64,000 nt of DNA from Eriocheir sinensis (lineage: Eukaryota > Arthropoda > Malacostraca > Decapoda > Varunidae): positions 291,501 to 355,500 of the forward strand of contig NW_026111617.1 of NCBI RefSeq assembly GCF_024679095.1. Direction: 5' to 3'. Made by a program: the position numbers and the translations under genes. This document shows positions 15,633-30,836 of this stretch, piece by piece. Each line of letters starts with the position of its first letter. The first letter of the stretch is position 1. A model generated the notes under the pieces. That model was not told the DNA's origin and ran no database searches. It saw nothing but the letters and a program-made list of their open reading frames with translations.

Positions 15633-17508
15633 AATTTTGATACGATTTTACATTATTCTATTTGTGTTTTGTATATATTTTTTTATACATATTTACATTA
15701 TTTAATGTGTTTTTTGTATATATATTTCATACAAATTTACGTTATTATATGTGTATTTGTTTATATATTTTCTTTCAAATTTACATTATTTTATGTGTAT
15801 TTTGTATATGTATTTCAATACAAACTAACCTAATTTTATGTGTATTTTATATTTCTTTTCATACAAATTTAAATTATTTTTGTGTATTTTTGTATATAGT
15901 TTTATACAAATTTAGGTTATTTTATGTACGCATTTACATTATTTAATGTGTGTTTTGTATATATATTTTTATCCATAGTTACTTTATTTTACGCTCATTT
16001 TTGGACATATATTTTTATAGAAATTAGCGTTATTTTATATGTATTTGTATATGTTTTCTCATACAAATTTACATTATTTTATTGATATTTTGTTTATTTA
16101 GTTTGATACGAGTTAAATGATTATAGGTGTATTTTGTACATATTTTTTATACGTACTTACATTACTTAATGTGTATTTTGTTTATATATTTTTAAACAAA
16201 TTTACGTTATTATATTTATTTTTATAAATATTTTGATACAAATTTACATTATTTTATGTATTTTGTATATACATTTCAATTCAAATTTAGCTTATTTTAT
16301 CTGTATTTTGTATATCTATTTTCATACGAATTTAATTACTTCTGTGTATTTTTGTATATAGTTTTATTAAAATTTACGTTATTTTATGTGTATTTTGTAT
16401 ATTTATATTTATACAAATACACATTCTTTTATTGGTATTTTGTTTATTTATTTTGATACGAATTTACATTATTTTATGTGTATTTTGTATACATTTTTTT
16501 ATACGTATTTACTTCATTTTATGTGTATTTTGTATTTATATTTTTATAGAAATCTACGTTATTTTATGTGTATTCGTATATATATTTTGAAACAAATTTA
16601 CATTGTTTTATATGTATTTTGCATATCTATTTCAATACAAATTTACCTTATTGTATGTGTTTTTTGTATATTTATTTTAATACAAATTTAATTTTTTTAT
16701 GTGTATTTTGGTATATATATTTTTATAAATAAAAAAAATGCGTTATTTTATGGGTATTTTGCTTCTTTATTTTCATTCAAATTTACATTATTTTATTGAT
16801 ATTCTGTGTATTTATTTTGATACGATTTTACATTATTCTATTTGTGTTTTGTACATTTTTTTTTATACAAATTTACGTTATTTTAAGTGTATTTGTTTAT
16901 GTATTTTCATTCAAATTTACATTATTTTATGTGTATTTTGTGTATGTATTTCAATACAAATTTATCTAATTGTATGTGTATTTTGTATATTTATTTCCAT
17001 ACAAATTTAAAATATTTTTGTGTATTTTTGTATATAGTTTGATACAAATTTAAGTGATTTTATGTGTATTTTGTATATCTATTTTCATACAAATACACAT
17101 TCTTTTATTTATATTTTGTTTATTTATTTTGAAGCGATTTTACATTATTTAATGTGTATTTTGTATATATATTTTTATACGAATTTACATCATTTCATGT
17201 GTACTTTGTATAGTTTTAAACAAATTTATATTATTTAATGTGTATTTTGTATATATATATTTATACAAATACACATTCTTTTATTGGTATTTTGTTTATT
17301 TATTTTGATACTAATTTACATTATTTTATGTGTATTTTGTATACATTTTTTATACGTATTTACCTAATTTTATGTGTATTTTGTATATATATTTTTATAG
17401 AAATCTACCTTATTTCATGTGTATTCGTATATATATTTTTAAACAAATTTACATTGTTTATATGTATCTTGCATATCAATTTTTGTGTATTCTGAATTTA
17501 TTTTTGTT
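15632..17508 (+). repeat. Satellite block 10 (plus)
   Basis: The left part (15,640-16,350) resembles 49,310-50,000. The interval 16,572-17,423 between two TATTCG-type monomers is 851 bp and recurs at four other sites. The block ends at the TTGTTATACATAGAATAATG switch. Confidence 0.82.
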
Positions 17509-20500
17509 ATACATAGAATAATGTAAAATCGTATCAAAATAGGTACACAGAATATCAATAAAATAATTTAAATTTGTATGAAAATAAAGATGCAAAATAC
17601 CCATAAGATAAAGCATATTTTTTTTTTAAAATACATATACAAAAACACACATAGAATAATTAAATTTGTATTAAAATTAATTTACAAAATGCTATCATAC
17701 AATAAGGTAAATTTGTATTGAAAAAAAAAACGCAAAATACAAATAAAAGTGTAAATTTGTTTCAAAATATATATACGAATACACATAAGATAACGTAGAT
17801 TTCTATAGAAATATATATTCAAAATACACATGAAATTATGTAAATACGTATAAAAATATATATATAAAATACATATTAAGAAATGTAAATTCGTGACAAA
17901 ATAAATAAACAAAATATCATGAAAAGAATGTGTATTTGAATGAAGATAAATAATAGATAATAAATTTGTATGTAATATATATGCAAGATACACATTAAAT
18001 AATGTAAATATGTATAAAAAATATATATACAAAAAACAAATAGAATAATGTAAAATCGTATCAAAATAAATACACCGAATATTAATAAAATAATGTAAAT
18101 TGTATGAAAATAAAGATGCAAAATTCCCATCAAATAGCGCATTTCTTATAAAAATATATATACCAAAATACACATAAAATATTTAAATTTGTATTGAAAT
18201 AAATATACAAAATGCACATACAATAAGGTAAACTTCTGTTGAAAGAGATATGCAAAAATACATATAAAACAATGTAAATTTGTTTCAAAATATATATACG
18301 AATACACATAAAATAACGTAGATTTCTATAAAAATATATATACAAAATACACATAAAATTAAGTAAATACGTATAAAAAAATGTAAACAAAATACACATA
18401 AAATAATGTAAATTCGAAACAAAATAAATAAACAAAATACCAATAAAAGAAAGTGTATTTGTATAAATATAAATATACAAAATTCACATAAAATATCGTA
18501 AATTTGTATAAAACTATATACAAAAATACACAGATGTTATTAAATTCGTATGAAAATAGATATACAAAATACAGATAAAATAAGCTAAATTTGAATTGAA
18601 ATGTATATACAAAATACATAAAATAATGTAAATTTGTATCAAAATATTTATAAAAATACATATAATAACGTAAATTTGTTTAAAAATATATAAACAAAAT
18701 ACACATTAAGTAATGTAAATACGTATAAAAAATATATACAAAATACACATATAATCATGGAATTCGTATCAAACTAAATAAACAAAATATCAATAAAATA
18801 ATGTAAATTTGTATGAGAAAACATATACAAATACATATGAAATAACGCTAATTTCCATAAAAATATATGTCCGAAAATGAACGTAAAATAAAGTAACTTT
18901 GGATAAAAATATATATACAAAACACACATTAAATAATGTAAATGCGTACATAAAATAACCTAAATTTGTATAAAACTATATACAAAAATACACAAAAATA
19001 ATTTAAATTTGTATGAAAAGAAATATACAAAATTCACATAAAATTAGGTTAATTTGTATTGAAATACATATACAAAACACATATAAAATAATGTAAATTT
19101 GAAAGAAAATATATAAACAAATACACATATAATAACGTAAATTTGTATGAAATATATATTCAAAATACACATTAAATAATGTAAATATGTATAAAAAAAA
19201 CATATACAAAACAAAAATAGTATAATGTAAAATCGTATCAAAATATATACATAGAATATTAATAAAATAATGTAAATTTGTATGAAAATTAAGATGCAAA
19301 ATACCTATAAAATAACGCTTTTTTTATAAAATTATTGATACCAAAATACACATAAAATATTTGAATTTGTATTAAAATAAATATACAAAATGCACATACA
19401 ATAAGGTAAATTTGTATTGAAAAAGATATGCAAAATACATATAAAATAATGTAAATTTGTTTCAAAATATATATACGAATACACATAAAATAACGTAGAT
19501 TTCTATAAAAATACATATACAAAATACACATAATATTAAGTAAATACGTATAAAAAAATGTATACAAAATACACATAAAATAATGTAAATTCGTATAAAT
19601 GTAAATAAACAATATACCAATAAAAGAATGTGTATTTGTATAAATATAAATATACAAAATGCACATAAAATAACGTAAATTTATATAAATCTATATACAT
19701 AAAATAACGCAAATTTCTATAAAAATATATGTACAAAAATGAACACAAAATAAATTTGCATAAAAATATATATACAAAACACACTTTAGATAATGTAAAT
19801 GAGTATAAAAATATATATACAAAATACCTATGAAATAATCTAAATTCGTATACGTTCAAAATACACATATAATCATGTAATTCGCATCAATATAAATAAA
19901 CAAAATACCAATAAAATAATATAAATATGTATGAGTAAACGTGTATAAATATAAATGTACAAAATACACATACAAAATAAACATAAAATAAGGTAAATTT
20001 ATAATGAAATATATGTACAAAATACACATAAAATAATGTAAATTTATATGAAAATATATATACAAATACATATAAAATACCATGAATTTGTATAAAATTA
20101 TATATTCAAAATAAATAATAAATTATGTAAATGCGTATAAAAATATATATAAAAAGTACATATAAAGTAATGTAAATTCGTATCAATATAAATCAACAAA
20201 ATACCAATAAAATAATATATATTTGAATGAAAATAGATTTACAAAATACACATAACATAACTAAAATTTGTATTGAAATATAGACAAAAATACATAAAAA
20301 TAATATGAGTTTGTATGAAAATAGATATTCAAAATACACATAAAACTAGGTAAATTTCTTTTGAAATATATATACAAAATACCCATAAAATATTGTAAAT
20401 TTGTGTCAAAATATATAAACAAATACACATAAAATAACGTAAATTTGTATGAAAAATACTTACAAAATACACATAGAATAATGTCAAATCGTATCAAAAT

Positions 20501-21508
20501 GAATGAGCAGAATATCAATAAAATAACGTAAATTTGTATGAAAATAAAGATGCAAAATACCCATAAAATAAAGCATATTTTTATAAAAATACATATACAA
20601 AAATACACATAGAATAATTAAATTTGTATTAGAATTAATATACAAAATGCATATACAATAAGGTAAATTTGTATTGAAAAAATATGCAAAATACACATAA
20701 AAATGTAAATTTGTTTAAAAATCTATATACGAATACACATAATATAACGTAGATTTCTATAGAAATATATATACAAAATACACATGAAATGATGTAAATA
20801 CGTATAAAAATATATATACAAAATACACATTAAATAATTTAAATTCTCGTCAAAATAAATAAACAAAATATCAATAAAAGAATGTGTATTTGTATGAAAA
20901 TAGATATACAAAATACTCATAAAATAACCTAAGTTTGTATAAAACTATATACAAAAAAACACAAAAATAATTTAAATTTGTATGAAAATAAATATACAAA
21001 ATACACATAAAATTAGGTAAATTTGTATTGAAATACATATACAAAATACACATAAAATAATGGAAGTTTGAATGAAAATATATAAACATATACACTTAAA
21101 ATAACGTAAATTTGTATCAAATATATACAAAATACTAATTAAATAATGTAAATATGTATAAAAAAATTTATTCAAAACGCAAATAGAATAATGTAAAATC
21201 GTATCAAAATAAATACACAGAATATTAATAAAATAATGTAAATTTGTATGAAAATAAAGATGCAAAATAGCCATAAAATAACGCATTTTTTATAAATATA
21301 TATATACCAAAATACACATAAAATATTAAAATTTGTATTAAAATAAATATAAAAAAATGCACATACTGTAAGGTAAATTTGTATTGAAATAGATATGCAA
21401 AATACATATAAAACAATGTAAATTTGTTTCAAAATATATATACGAATACTCATAAAATAAGGTTGATTTCTATAAAAATATATACAAAATACACATAAAA
21501 TGAAGTAT
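17508..21508 (-). repeat. Satellite block 11 (minus)
   Basis: The left end (17,508-18,480) resembles 26,350-27,300 and 35,093-36,036. The stretch 18,430-19,850 is nearly identical to 40,635-42,050. The stretch 20,700-21,500 resembles 38,310-39,118. Confidence 0.82.
18430..19850 (-). repeat. Direct segmental copy, partner of 40,635-42,050
   Basis: The offset stays at about 22,200-22,206 bp over the whole stretch. A 180-bp sample from 18,601 shows about one difference from its partner, so this is among the youngest copies in the window. Similarity ends abruptly near 19,850. Confidence 0.8.
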
Positions 21509-21590
21509 TTGATATATATATTTTTATACTTATTTACATAATTTTATATGTATTTTAAATATATATTTTCATAGAAATTTACTAGATATG
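21508..21590 (+). repeat. Satellite block 12, 80-bp plus island
   Basis: Fewer than two monomers in plus sense within a long minus region. It is the reverse complement of about 2,240-2,330, so it came with the inverted copy of the 2,240 switch. Confidence 0.72.
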
Positions 21591-24500
21591 TATATGTATA
21601 GAAAATACACATGAAATAATCTAAACTCGTATCGAAATAAATGAACAAAATACCGATAAAATAATGTAATTTTGAATGAAAATATATATAGAAAATACAC
21701 ATAAAATAACGTAAATACAAATAAATATATACACATAAAATGATTTGAATTTGAATGAAAATAGATATAAAAATAAACTTAAAATAAGGCAAATTTATAA
21801 TGAAATATATATACAAAATACACATAAAATAATGTAGATTTGTTTCAAAATATATATACGAATACACATAAAATAACGTAGATTTCTATAGAAATATATA
21901 TACAAAATACACATGAAATGTTGTAAATACGTATAAAAATATATATACAAAATACACATTAAATAATGTAAATTCGTGTCAAAATAAATAATTAAAATAT
22001 CAATAAAAGAATGTGTATTTGTATGAAAATACATATACAAAATACACATAAAATAACGTAAATTTGTATAAAACTATATATAAAAATACACAAACATAAG
22101 TTAAATTGGTATGATAATAAATATACAAAATACACATAAAATTAGGTAAATTTGTAAAGAAATACATATACAAAATACACATAAAATAATGTAAATTTGA
22201 ATGAAAATATATAAACAAATACACTTAAATTAATATAAATTTGTATAAAATATATATAAAAATACTCATTAAATAATGTAAATATGTATAAAAAATATAT
22301 ATACAAAACACAAATAGAATAATGTAAAATCGTATTAAAATAAATACACAGAATGTAAATAAAATAATGTAAATTTGTATGAAAATAAAGATGCAAAATT
22401 CCCCCATAAAATAACGCATTTTTTATAAATATACAAAATACACATGAAAGGATGTAAATACGTATAAAAATATATATACAAAATACACATTAAATAATGT
22501 AAATTCGCGTCAAAATAAATAAACAAAATGTCAATAAAAGAATGTGTATTTGTATGAAAATAAATATACAAAATACACATAAGATAACATAAATTTGTAT
22601 AAAACATTATACAAAAATACACAAAAATAATTTAAATTTGTATGAAAATAAATATACAAAATACACATAAAATTAGGTAAATTTGTATTGAAATACATAT
22701 ACAAAATACACATAAAATACTGTAAATTTGAATGAAAATACATAAACAAATACACTTAAAATAACGTAAATTTGTATAAAAAATATATACAAAACACAAA
22801 TAGAATAATGTAAAATCGTATCAAAATAAATACACAGAATATTAATAAAATAATGTAAATTTGTATGAAAATAAAGAAGCAAAATACCCATAAAATATAT
22901 ATACAAAAATACACATAAAAAAATTTATTTGTATTAAAATAAATATGCAAAATACACATACAATAAGGTAAATCTGTATTGAAATAGATATGCAAAATAC
23001 ATATAAAACAATGTAAATTTGTTTCAAAATATATATACGAATACACATAAAATAACGTAGATTTGTATAAAAATATATAAACAAAATACACGTAAAATGA
23101 AGCAAATACGTATAAAAAAATGTATACAAAATACACATAAAATAATGTAAATTCGTATCAAAATAAATAAACAAAATACCAATAAAAGAATGTGTATTTG
23201 TATAAATATAAATATACAAAATACACATAAAATAACGTAAATTTGTATAAAACTATATACAAAAATACACAGAAGTAATTAAATTCGTATGAAAATAGAT
23301 ATACAAAATACAGATAAAATAAGCTAAATTTGAATTGAAATGTATATACAAAATACATAAAATAATGTAAATTTGTACCAAAATATTTATAAAAATACAT
23401 ATAATAACGTAAATTTGTTTAAAAATATATAAACAAAATACACATTAAGTAATGTAAATACGAATAAAAAAATATGTAAAAATACACATATAATCATGTA
23501 ATTCGTATCAAACTAAATAAACAAAATAGCAATAAAATAATGTAAATTTGTATGAGAAAACATATACAAAAACATATAAAATAACGCTAATTTCTATAAA
23601 AATATATGTCCAAAAATGAACGTAAAATAAATTAACTTTGGATAAAAATATATATACAAAACACACATTAAATAATGTAAATGCGTACATAAAATAACCT
23701 AAATTTGTATAAAACTATATACAAAAATACACAAAAATAATTTAAACTTGTATGAAAAGAAATATACAAAATACACATAAAATTAGGTTAATTTCTATTG
23801 AAATACATATACAAAATACACATAAAATCATGTAAATTTGAAAGAAAATATATAAACAAATACACATATAATAACGTAAATTTGTATGAAATATATATAC
23901 AAAATACACATTAAATAATGTAAATATGTAAAAAAAAATATAAACAAAACACAAATAGAATAATGTAAAATCGTATCAAAATATATACACAGAATATTAA
24001 TAAAATAATGTAAATTTGTATGAAAATTAAGATGCAAAATACCTATAAAATAACGCATTTTTTATAAAATTATTGATACCAAAATACACATAAAATATTT
24101 GAATGTGTATCAAAATAAATATACAAAATGCACATACAATAAGGTAAATTTGTATTGAAATAGATATGCGAATACACATAAAATAACGTAGATTTCTATA
24201 AAAATACATATACAAAATACACATAAAATTAAGTAAATACGTATAAAAAAATGTATACAAAATACACATAAAATAATGTAAATTCGTATAAATATAAATA
24301 AACAATATAGCAATAAAAGAATGTGTATTTGTATAAATATAAATATACAAAATGCACATAAAATAACGTTAATTTATATAAAACTATCTACATAAAATAA
24401 CGCAAATTTCTATAAAAATATATGTACAAAAATGAATATAAAATAAATTTGCATAAAAATATATATACAAAACACACATTAGATAATGTAAATGAGTATA

Positions 24501-26256
24501 AAAATATGTATACAAAATACCTATGAAATAATCTAAATTCGTATCGAATTAAATTAAGAAAATACCAATATAATAATGTAATTTTGGATGAAAATATATA
24601 TACAAAATACACATAAAATAACCTAAATACAAATACAAATATACACATAAAATAATTTAAAATTGAATCAAATAAATATACAAAATAAACATAAAATAAG
24701 GTAAATTTGTAATGAAATATATGAAAAAATACACATAAAATAATATAAATTTGAATGAAAATATATATACAAATACACATTAAATAACATGAATTTGTAT
24801 AAAATTTGTATCAAAATATATACGAATACACACAATAAAATAACCTAATTTTTTTATGAAAATGTATATACAAAATACACATAAAATAATGTAAATTTGT
24901 ATAAAAATATGTAAAGAAATACACATAAAATAATGTAAATTTGGATAAAATATATATACAAAATAAACCTTAAATAATGTAAATATGTAAAAAAAATATA
25001 TACAAAATACACAAGGAATAATGTTAAATCGTATCAAAATAAATAAAGAGAATATCAATAAAATAATGTAAATTTGTATGAAAATAAAGCTGCTAAATAT
25101 CCATATAATAACGCATATTTGCATAAAAATATATATACAAAAATACATATAAAATAATTAAATTTGTATTAAAATAAATATACAAAATGCACGTACAATT
25201 AAGAAAACTTGTATTGAAATAGATATGCAAAATACACATCAATAATGTAAATTTGTATCAAAATATATATACGAATACTCATAAAATAGAGAAAATTTCT
25301 ATGAAAATATACAAAAAAAATAGATATACAAAATACACATATAACTAGTTAAATTTGTATTTAAATACATGTACAAAAAACACATAAAATAATGTAGATT
25401 TGTATGAAATGAAAACAAATACATTTTAAATAAAATATATATACAAAATACACATAGAATAATGTAAAATCATACCAAATAAATACACAGAATATCAATA
25501 AAATAATGTAAATTTGTATGAAAATAAAGATGCAAAATACCCATAAAATAAAGTATATTTTTATAAAAATACATACACAAAAATTCACATAGATTAATCA
25601 AATTTGTATTAAAATTAATATACAAAATGCACATACAATAATGTAAATTTGTATTGAAAAAATATGCAAAATAAACATAAAACAATGTAAATTTGTTTCA
25701 AAATATATATACGAATACACATAAAATAACGTAGATTTCTATAGAAATATATATACAAAATACACTTGAAATAATGTAAATACGTATAAAAATATATATA
25801 CAAAATACACATTAAATAATGTTAATTCGTGTCAAATAAATAAAAAAAATATCATGAAAAGAATGTGTATTTGTATGAAAATAGATATACAAAATACACA
25901 TAAAATAACCTAAATTTATATAAAACTATATACAAAAATAAACAAAAATAATTTAAACTTGTATGAAATTAAATATACAAAAAACATAAAATTAGGTAAA
26001 TTTGTATTGAAATACATATACAAAATACACATAAAATAATGTAAATTTGAATGAAAATATATAAACATATAGACTTAAAATAACGTAAATTTGTATCAAA
26101 TATATATACAAAAAACACATTAAATAATGTAAATATGTATAAAAAAAAATATGCAAAACACAAATAAAATAATGTAAAATCGTATCAAAATAAATACAGA
26201 AAATATCAATAAAATAATGTAAATTTGTATGAAAATTAAGATTCAAAATACCCATG
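21590..26256 (-). repeat. Satellite block 13 (minus)
   Basis: The second-longest block of uniform polarity. Its left part (to about 22,540) mirrors 1,290-2,240. The part 23,100-26,250 is the inverted counterpart of 50,400-53,620. The part 24,390-26,250 is also a direct counterpart of about 42,070-43,820. Confidence 0.82.
23100..26250 (-). repeat. Inverted segmental copy, partner of 50,400-53,620
   Basis: Corresponding monomer groups give coordinate sums of about 76,626 (25.6-25.8 kb with 50.8-50.9 kb) to 76,720 (23.4-23.7 kb with 53.0-53.3 kb). Register is therefore kept over 3 kb with under 100 bp of net indel. Confidence 0.75.
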
Positions 26257-26350
26257 TCATGTGTATTGGTATATATATTTTGAAACAAATTTACATTGTT
26301 TATATGTATTTTGCATATCTATTTTTGTGTATTCTGTATTTATTTTCGTT
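26256..26350 (+). repeat. Satellite block 14, 95-bp plus island
   Basis: Two plus-sense monomers ending at a CGTTATACATAGAATAATG switch. It keeps only the last 95 bp of the plus flank that accompanies this switch at 17,508, 35,093 and 54,683. Confidence 0.78.
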
Positions 26351-27885
26351 ATACATAGAATAATGTAAAATCGTATCAAAATAAGTACACAGAATATCAA
26401 TAAAATAATTTAAATTTGTATGAAAACAAAGATGCAAAATACCCATATGATAAAGCATATTTTTTTTAAAAATACATATACAAAAATACACATAGAATAA
26501 TTAAATTTGTATTAAAATTAATATACAAAATGCACACATACAATAAGGTAAATTTGTATTAAAAAAAACGCAAAATACAAATAAAACATTGTAAATTTGT
26601 TTCAAAATATATATACGAATACACATAAAATAACGTAGATTTATATAGAAATATGTATACAAAATACACATGAAATTATGTAAATACGTATAAAAATATA
26701 TATATAAAATACAAATTAAGTAATGTAAATTCGTGTCAAAATAAATAAACAAAATATCATGAAAAGAATGTGTATTTGTATGAAAATAAATAATAGATAA
26801 TAAATTTGTATGAAATATATATGCAAGATATACATTAAATAATGTAAATATGTATAAAAAAAATATATACAAAAAACAAATAGAATAATGTAAGATCGTA
26901 TCAAAATAAATACACCGAATATTAATAAAATAATGTAAATTTGTATGAAAATAAAGATGCAAAATTCCCATCAAATAGCGCATTTCTTATAAAAATATAT
27001 ATACCAAAATACACATAAAATATTTAAATTTGTATTGAAATAAATGTACAAAATGCACATACAATAAGGTAAACTTCTATTGAAAGAGATATGCAAAAAT
27101 ACATATAAAACAAAGTAAATTTGTTTCAAAATATACACGAATACATATAAAATAACGTAGATTTCTATAAAAATATATATACAAAATACACATAAAATTA
27201 GGTAAATACGTATAAAAAAATGTAAACAAAATACACATAAAATAATATAAATTCGAAACAAAATAAATAAACAAAATACCAATAAAAGAATGTGTATTTG
27301 GATAAATATAAACGTGCAAAATACACATACAAAATAAACATAAAATAAGGTAAATTTGTAATGAGATATATGTACAAAATACACATAAAATAATGTAAAT
27401 TTCTATGAAAATATATATACAAATACACATAAAATACCATAAATTTGTATAAAATTATATATTCAAAATAAATATTAAATAATGTAAATGCGTATAAAAA
27501 TATATATAAAAAGTACATATAAAATAATGTAAATTCGTATCAATATAAATCAACAAAACACCAATAAAATAATATATATATATGAATGAAAATAAATTTA
27601 CAAAATGCACGTAACATAACTAAAATTTGTATTAAAATATATACAAAAATACATAGAAATAATTTGAGTTTGTATGAAAATAGATATACAAAATACACAT
27701 AAAACTAGGTAAATTTCTTTTGAAATGTATATACAAAATACCCATAAAATATTGTAAATTTGTGTCAGAATATATAAACAAATACACATAAAATAACGTA
27801 AATTTGTTTGAAAAATATATACAAAATACACATAGAATAATGTCAAATCGTATCAAAATGAATGAGCAGAATATCAATAAAATAA
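26350..27885 (-). repeat. Satellite block 15 (minus)
   Basis: Resembles 17,508-18,480 over its first kilobase. The right part (27,290-27,860) resembles 48,700-49,130 and 58,440-58,860. Confidence 0.8.
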
Positions 27886-29247
27886 AATTTACCTTATTTT
27901 ATGTTTATTTTGTAAATTTATTTCATTCAATTTTATATTATTTAATGTGTATATTTGTATTTGTATTTAGGTTATTTTATGTGTGTTTTCTATATATATT
28001 TTCATACAAAATTACATTATGTTATTGGTATTTTCTTAATTTAAATCGATACGAATTTATATTATTTCCTATGTATTATGTATACACATTTTTATACTCA
28101 TTTACATTATTTAATGTGTGTTTTGTATATATTTTTTTATGCAAACTAATTTTATGTGCATTTTTGTACATATATTTTTATAGAAACTTAAAACGTTATG
28201 TTATGTGTATTTTGTATATGTTTTCTCATACAAATTTACATTATTTAATTAGTTTTTTGTTTATTTATTTTGATACGAATGACTTGATTATTGGTGTATT
28301 TTGTAAATATTTTTTTATACGTATTTACATTACTTAATGTGTATTTTGTTTATATATTTTTTTTACAAATTTACGTTATTATATGTGTATTTGTTAAAAA
28401 TATTTTGAAACGAATTTACTTTATTTTATGTATTTTGTATATATATTTCAATTCAAATTTAACTTATTTTGTGTGTATTTTGTATATCTATTTTCATGCA
28501 AATTTAATTACTTCTGTGTATTTTTGTATATAGTTTTATACAAATTTACGTTATTTTATGTGCATTTTGTATATTTATATTTATACAAATACATATTCTC
28601 TTATTGGTATTTTGTTTATTTATATTTATACGAATTAACATTATTTTATGTGTATTTTGTATACATTTTTGATTCGTATTTACTTAATTCTATTTGTATT
28701 TTGTATATATATATTTATAAATATCTACGTTATTTTATGTGTATTCGTATATATATTTTGAAACAAATTTACATTGTTTTATATGTTTTTTGCATATCTA
28801 TTTCAATACAAATTTACCTTATTGTATGTGCATTTTGTATATTTATTTTAATACAAATTCAAATATTTTATGTGTATTTTGGTATATATAATTTTATAAA
28901 AATGTGTTATTTTATAGGTATTTTGCATCTTAGTTTTCATACAAATGTACATTATTATATTAATATTCTGTGTATATATTTTGATACGATTTTATATTAT
29001 ACTATTTGTGTTTTGTATATATTTTTTTATACATATTTTCATTATTTAATGTGTATTTTTTATATATATATTTTATACAAATTAACGTCATTTTAAGTGT
29101 ATTTGTTTATATAATTTCATTCAAAATTACATTATTTTAAGTGTATTTTGTATATGTATTTCAATACAAATTTACCTAATTTTATGTGTATTTTGTATAT
29201 TTATTTTCATACAAATTTAAATTATTTTTGTTTTTTTGTATATACAT
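27885..29247 (+). repeat. Satellite block 16 (plus)
   Basis: About 30 plus monomers. The order around 27,890-28,560 resembles 51,970-52,320, and 28,720-29,000 continues in the usual order up to the monomers at 29,180-29,240. Confidence 0.8.
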
Positions 29248-30836
29248 ATAGAGTAAATTTCTTTGAAAATATATATTCAAAATACATATAAAATTATGTA
29301 AATAAGTATAAAAATATATCATATACACATAAAAAAATGAAAATTCGAATCAAAATAAATAAACAAAATTCCGATAAAAGAACGTATATTTGTAGGAAAA
29401 TAAATATACAAAATACACATAAAATTACGAAAATTTGAATAAAAATATATACAAAAAAACAAAAAAATATATTTCAATTTGTATGAAAATAGATATACAA
29501 AATACACATATAATTAGTTAAATTTGTATTTAAATACATGTACAAAATACACATAAAATAATGTAGATTTGTATGAAATTAAAAAAACAAATTCACATAA
29601 AATAACGTACATTTGTATAAAATAGATATACAAAATATACATAGAATAATGTAAAATCGTATCAAAATAAATACACAGAATATCAATAAAATAATGTAAT
29701 TTTGTATGAAAATAAAGATGCAAAATACCCATAAAATAAAGCATATTTTTTTAAAAATACATATACAAGAATACACATAGAATAATTAAATTTGTAATAA
29801 AATTAATATACAAAATGCACGTACAATAAGGGAAATTTGTATTGAAAAAATATACAAAATGCACATAAAACAATGTATATTTGTTTCAAAATATATATAC
29901 GAATACACATAAAATAACGTATATTTCTATAGAAATATATATACAAAATACACATGAAATGACGTAAATACGTATAAAAATATATATACAAAATATACAT
30001 AAAATAATGTAAACTCGCATCAAAATAAATAAACAAAATATCAATAAAAGAATGTGTATTTGTATGAAAATAGATATACAAAATACACATAAAATAATGT
30101 AAATTTGTATAAAAATATATAAACAAATACACTTAAAATAACGTAAATTTGTATGAAATATATATACAAAATACACATTAAATAATGTAAATATGTATAA
30201 AAATATATACAAAAACAAATACAAAATATACCCATAAAACAACGCATTTTTTATGAAAATATATATACCAAAATACACATAAAATATTTAAATTTGTATT
30301 ACAATAAATATACAAAATGCACATACAATAAGGTAAATTTGTATTGAAATAGGTATGCAAAATACACATAAAACAATGTAAATTTGTTTCAAAATATATA
30401 TACGAATACACATAAAATAACGTAGGTTACTATAAAAATCTATATACAAAATACACATAAAATGAAGTAAATACGTATAAGAAAATGTATACAAAATACA
30501 CATCAAATAATGTAAACTCGTATCAAAATAAATAAACTAAATGCCAATAAAAGAATGTTTACTTGTATAAATATAAATATACAAAATACACATAAAATAA
30601 CGTAAAATTGTATAAAACTATATACAAAAATAAACGAAAATAATTAAATTTGTATGAAAATAGATATACAAAAGACACATAAAATAAGCTAAATTTGAAT
30701 TGAAATAAATATAGAAAATACATAAAATAATGTAAATTTGAATCAAAATATATATTCAAATACACATATATTAAAATTAATATACAAAATGCGTATATAA
30801 TAAGGTAAATTTGTATTGAAAAAATATGCAACATAC
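29247..30836 (-). repeat. Satellite block 17 (minus)
   Basis: Opens with the CCGATAAAAGAACG subfamily (29,370), as at 2,367 and 5,079. From about 30,000 it runs parallel to 44,400-45,583 at an offset of about 14.75 kb. An internal deletion joins two distant monomers near 30,215. Confidence 0.82.
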
